From Rebecca billardiae RCC1528 (taxonomy: Eukaryota > Haptophyta), in contig OZ251239.1 in NCBI GenBank assembly GCA_965240325.2, positions 1,602,845-1,666,844 of the forward strand: 64,000 nucleotides of DNA, read 5' to 3'. Position 1 is the first letter of the stretch; the number at the start of each line of letters is the position of its first letter. This document shows positions 63,300 to 64,000 of this stretch, one piece after another. The translations under genes and the position numbers were made by a program. The notes under the pieces are model-generated. The model was not told the origin of the DNA. It did not search any database and worked only from the letters and a program-made list of their open reading frames with translations.

Positions 63300-64000
63300 G
63301 GTTAGGGTTAGGGTTAGGGTTAGGGTTAGGGTTAGGGTTAGGGTTAGGGTTAGGGTTAGGGTTAGGGTTAGGGTTAGGGTTAGGGTTAGGGTTAGGGTTA
63401 GGGTTAGGGTTAGGGTTAGGGTTAGGGTTAGGGTTAGGGTTAGGGTTAGGGTTAGGGGTTAGGGTTAGGGTTAGGGTTAGGGTTAGGGTTAGGGTTAGGG
63501 TTAGGGTTAGGGTTAGGGTTAGGGTTAGGGTTAGGGGTTAGGGTTAGGGTTAGGGTTAGGGTTAGGGTTAGGGTTAGGGTTAGGGTTAGGGGTTAGGGTT
63601 AGGGTTAGGGTTAGGGTTAGGGTTAGGGTTAGGGTTAGGGTTAGGGTTTAGGGGTTAGGGTTAGGGTTAGGGTTAGGGTTAGGGTTAGGGTTAGGGTTAG
63701 GGTTAGGGTTAGGGTTAGGGTTAGGGTTAGGGTTAGGGTTAGGGTTAGGGTTAGGGTTAGGGTTAGGGTTAGGGTTAGGGTTAGGGTTAGGGTTAGGGTT
63801 AGGGTTAGGGTTAGGGTTAGGGTTAGGGTTAGGGTTAGGGTTAGGGTTAGGGTTAGGGTTAGGGTTAGGGTTAGGGTTAGGGTTAGGGTTAGGGTTAGGG
63901 TTAGGGTTAGGGTTAGGGTTAGGGTTAGGGTTAGGGTTAGGGGTTAGGGTTAGGGTTAGGGTTAGGGTTAGGGTTAGGGTTAGGGTTAGGGTTAGGGTTA
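63070..64000 (+). repeat. Terminal telomere (TTAGGG)n
   Basis: About 930 bp of TTAGGG with rare variants (TTAGGGG, TTTAGGG, one TATAGGG near 63,101) running to the last base. The G-rich strand points rightwards, the correct orientation for a chromosome end. Occasional variants deep in the tract are spread rather than clustered. Confidence 0.98.

Noticed and set aside
60846-64000. Regularly spaced repeats as a CRISPR array
   Set aside because: Repeats are contiguous satellite and telomere units in a eukaryotic subtelomere, with no unique spacers or cas genes.

Overview
This is a eukaryotic nuclear chromosome end. The right edge is about 930 bp of TTAGGG telomere running to the last base. The coding DNA is extremely GC-rich. 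Its introns are short (84-264 bp), GC-rich, and mostly begin GTGCG. The gene set is that of a photosynthetic protist: a plastid-type diaminopimelate decarboxylase, an EsV-1-7 repeat protein, a membrane hybrid histidine kinase, and a giant WW/IQ protein of basal-body type. A haptophyte (for example a pavlovophyte) or a GC-rich ochrophyte such as a pelagophyte would fit. This placement is an inference from composition and gene content, not a sequence match.

Left part (1-23 kb). A Gln-rich coiled-coil protein is followed by a gene-poor stretch with an (AT)n tract and then the EsV-1-7 six-repeat protein. Next comes a divergent pair of translation genes, RPLP0 and dyskerin/Cbf5. A broken gene with an Ala/Gly-rich minisatellite follows, then a small orphan protein and an SLC5A7-like choline/solute symporter. 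One intron of the symporter holds a short TTAGGG insert between 27-bp direct repeats. A phosphomannose-isomerase-like protein and an LMW-PTP-like protein both lack expected active-site residues. A 1.1-kb element with terminal inverted repeats sits just upstream of the second.

Middle (23-53 kb). Gene density is high: a 2,020-aa coiled-coil protein, a 2,518-aa WW/IQ protein, an MFS transporter (MFSD14-like), ABCF1, a MAP kinase with a TQY activation loop, and plastid LysA. Then come two tandem HEPN-domain paralogues, one ending in a CaaX box and the other with an N-terminal membrane anchor, a PPM/LCMT-family methyltransferase, and a membrane hybrid histidine kinase. Several neighbours are divergent pairs separated by only 131-370 bp, which suggests shared promoters.

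Right part (53-64 kb) is subtelomeric. It holds one orphan gene, decayed coding sequence, diverged repeats, about eight copies of a 182-bp satellite, a 111-bp inverted-repeat module, and about 650 bp of 18-bp telomere-variant repeats in CCCTAA orientation. These meet the terminal TTAGGG tract at a sharp inverted junction.

The exon structures below are my own predictions from reading frame and splice signals. Twenty-two introns were placed and all keep frame with GT-AG ends.
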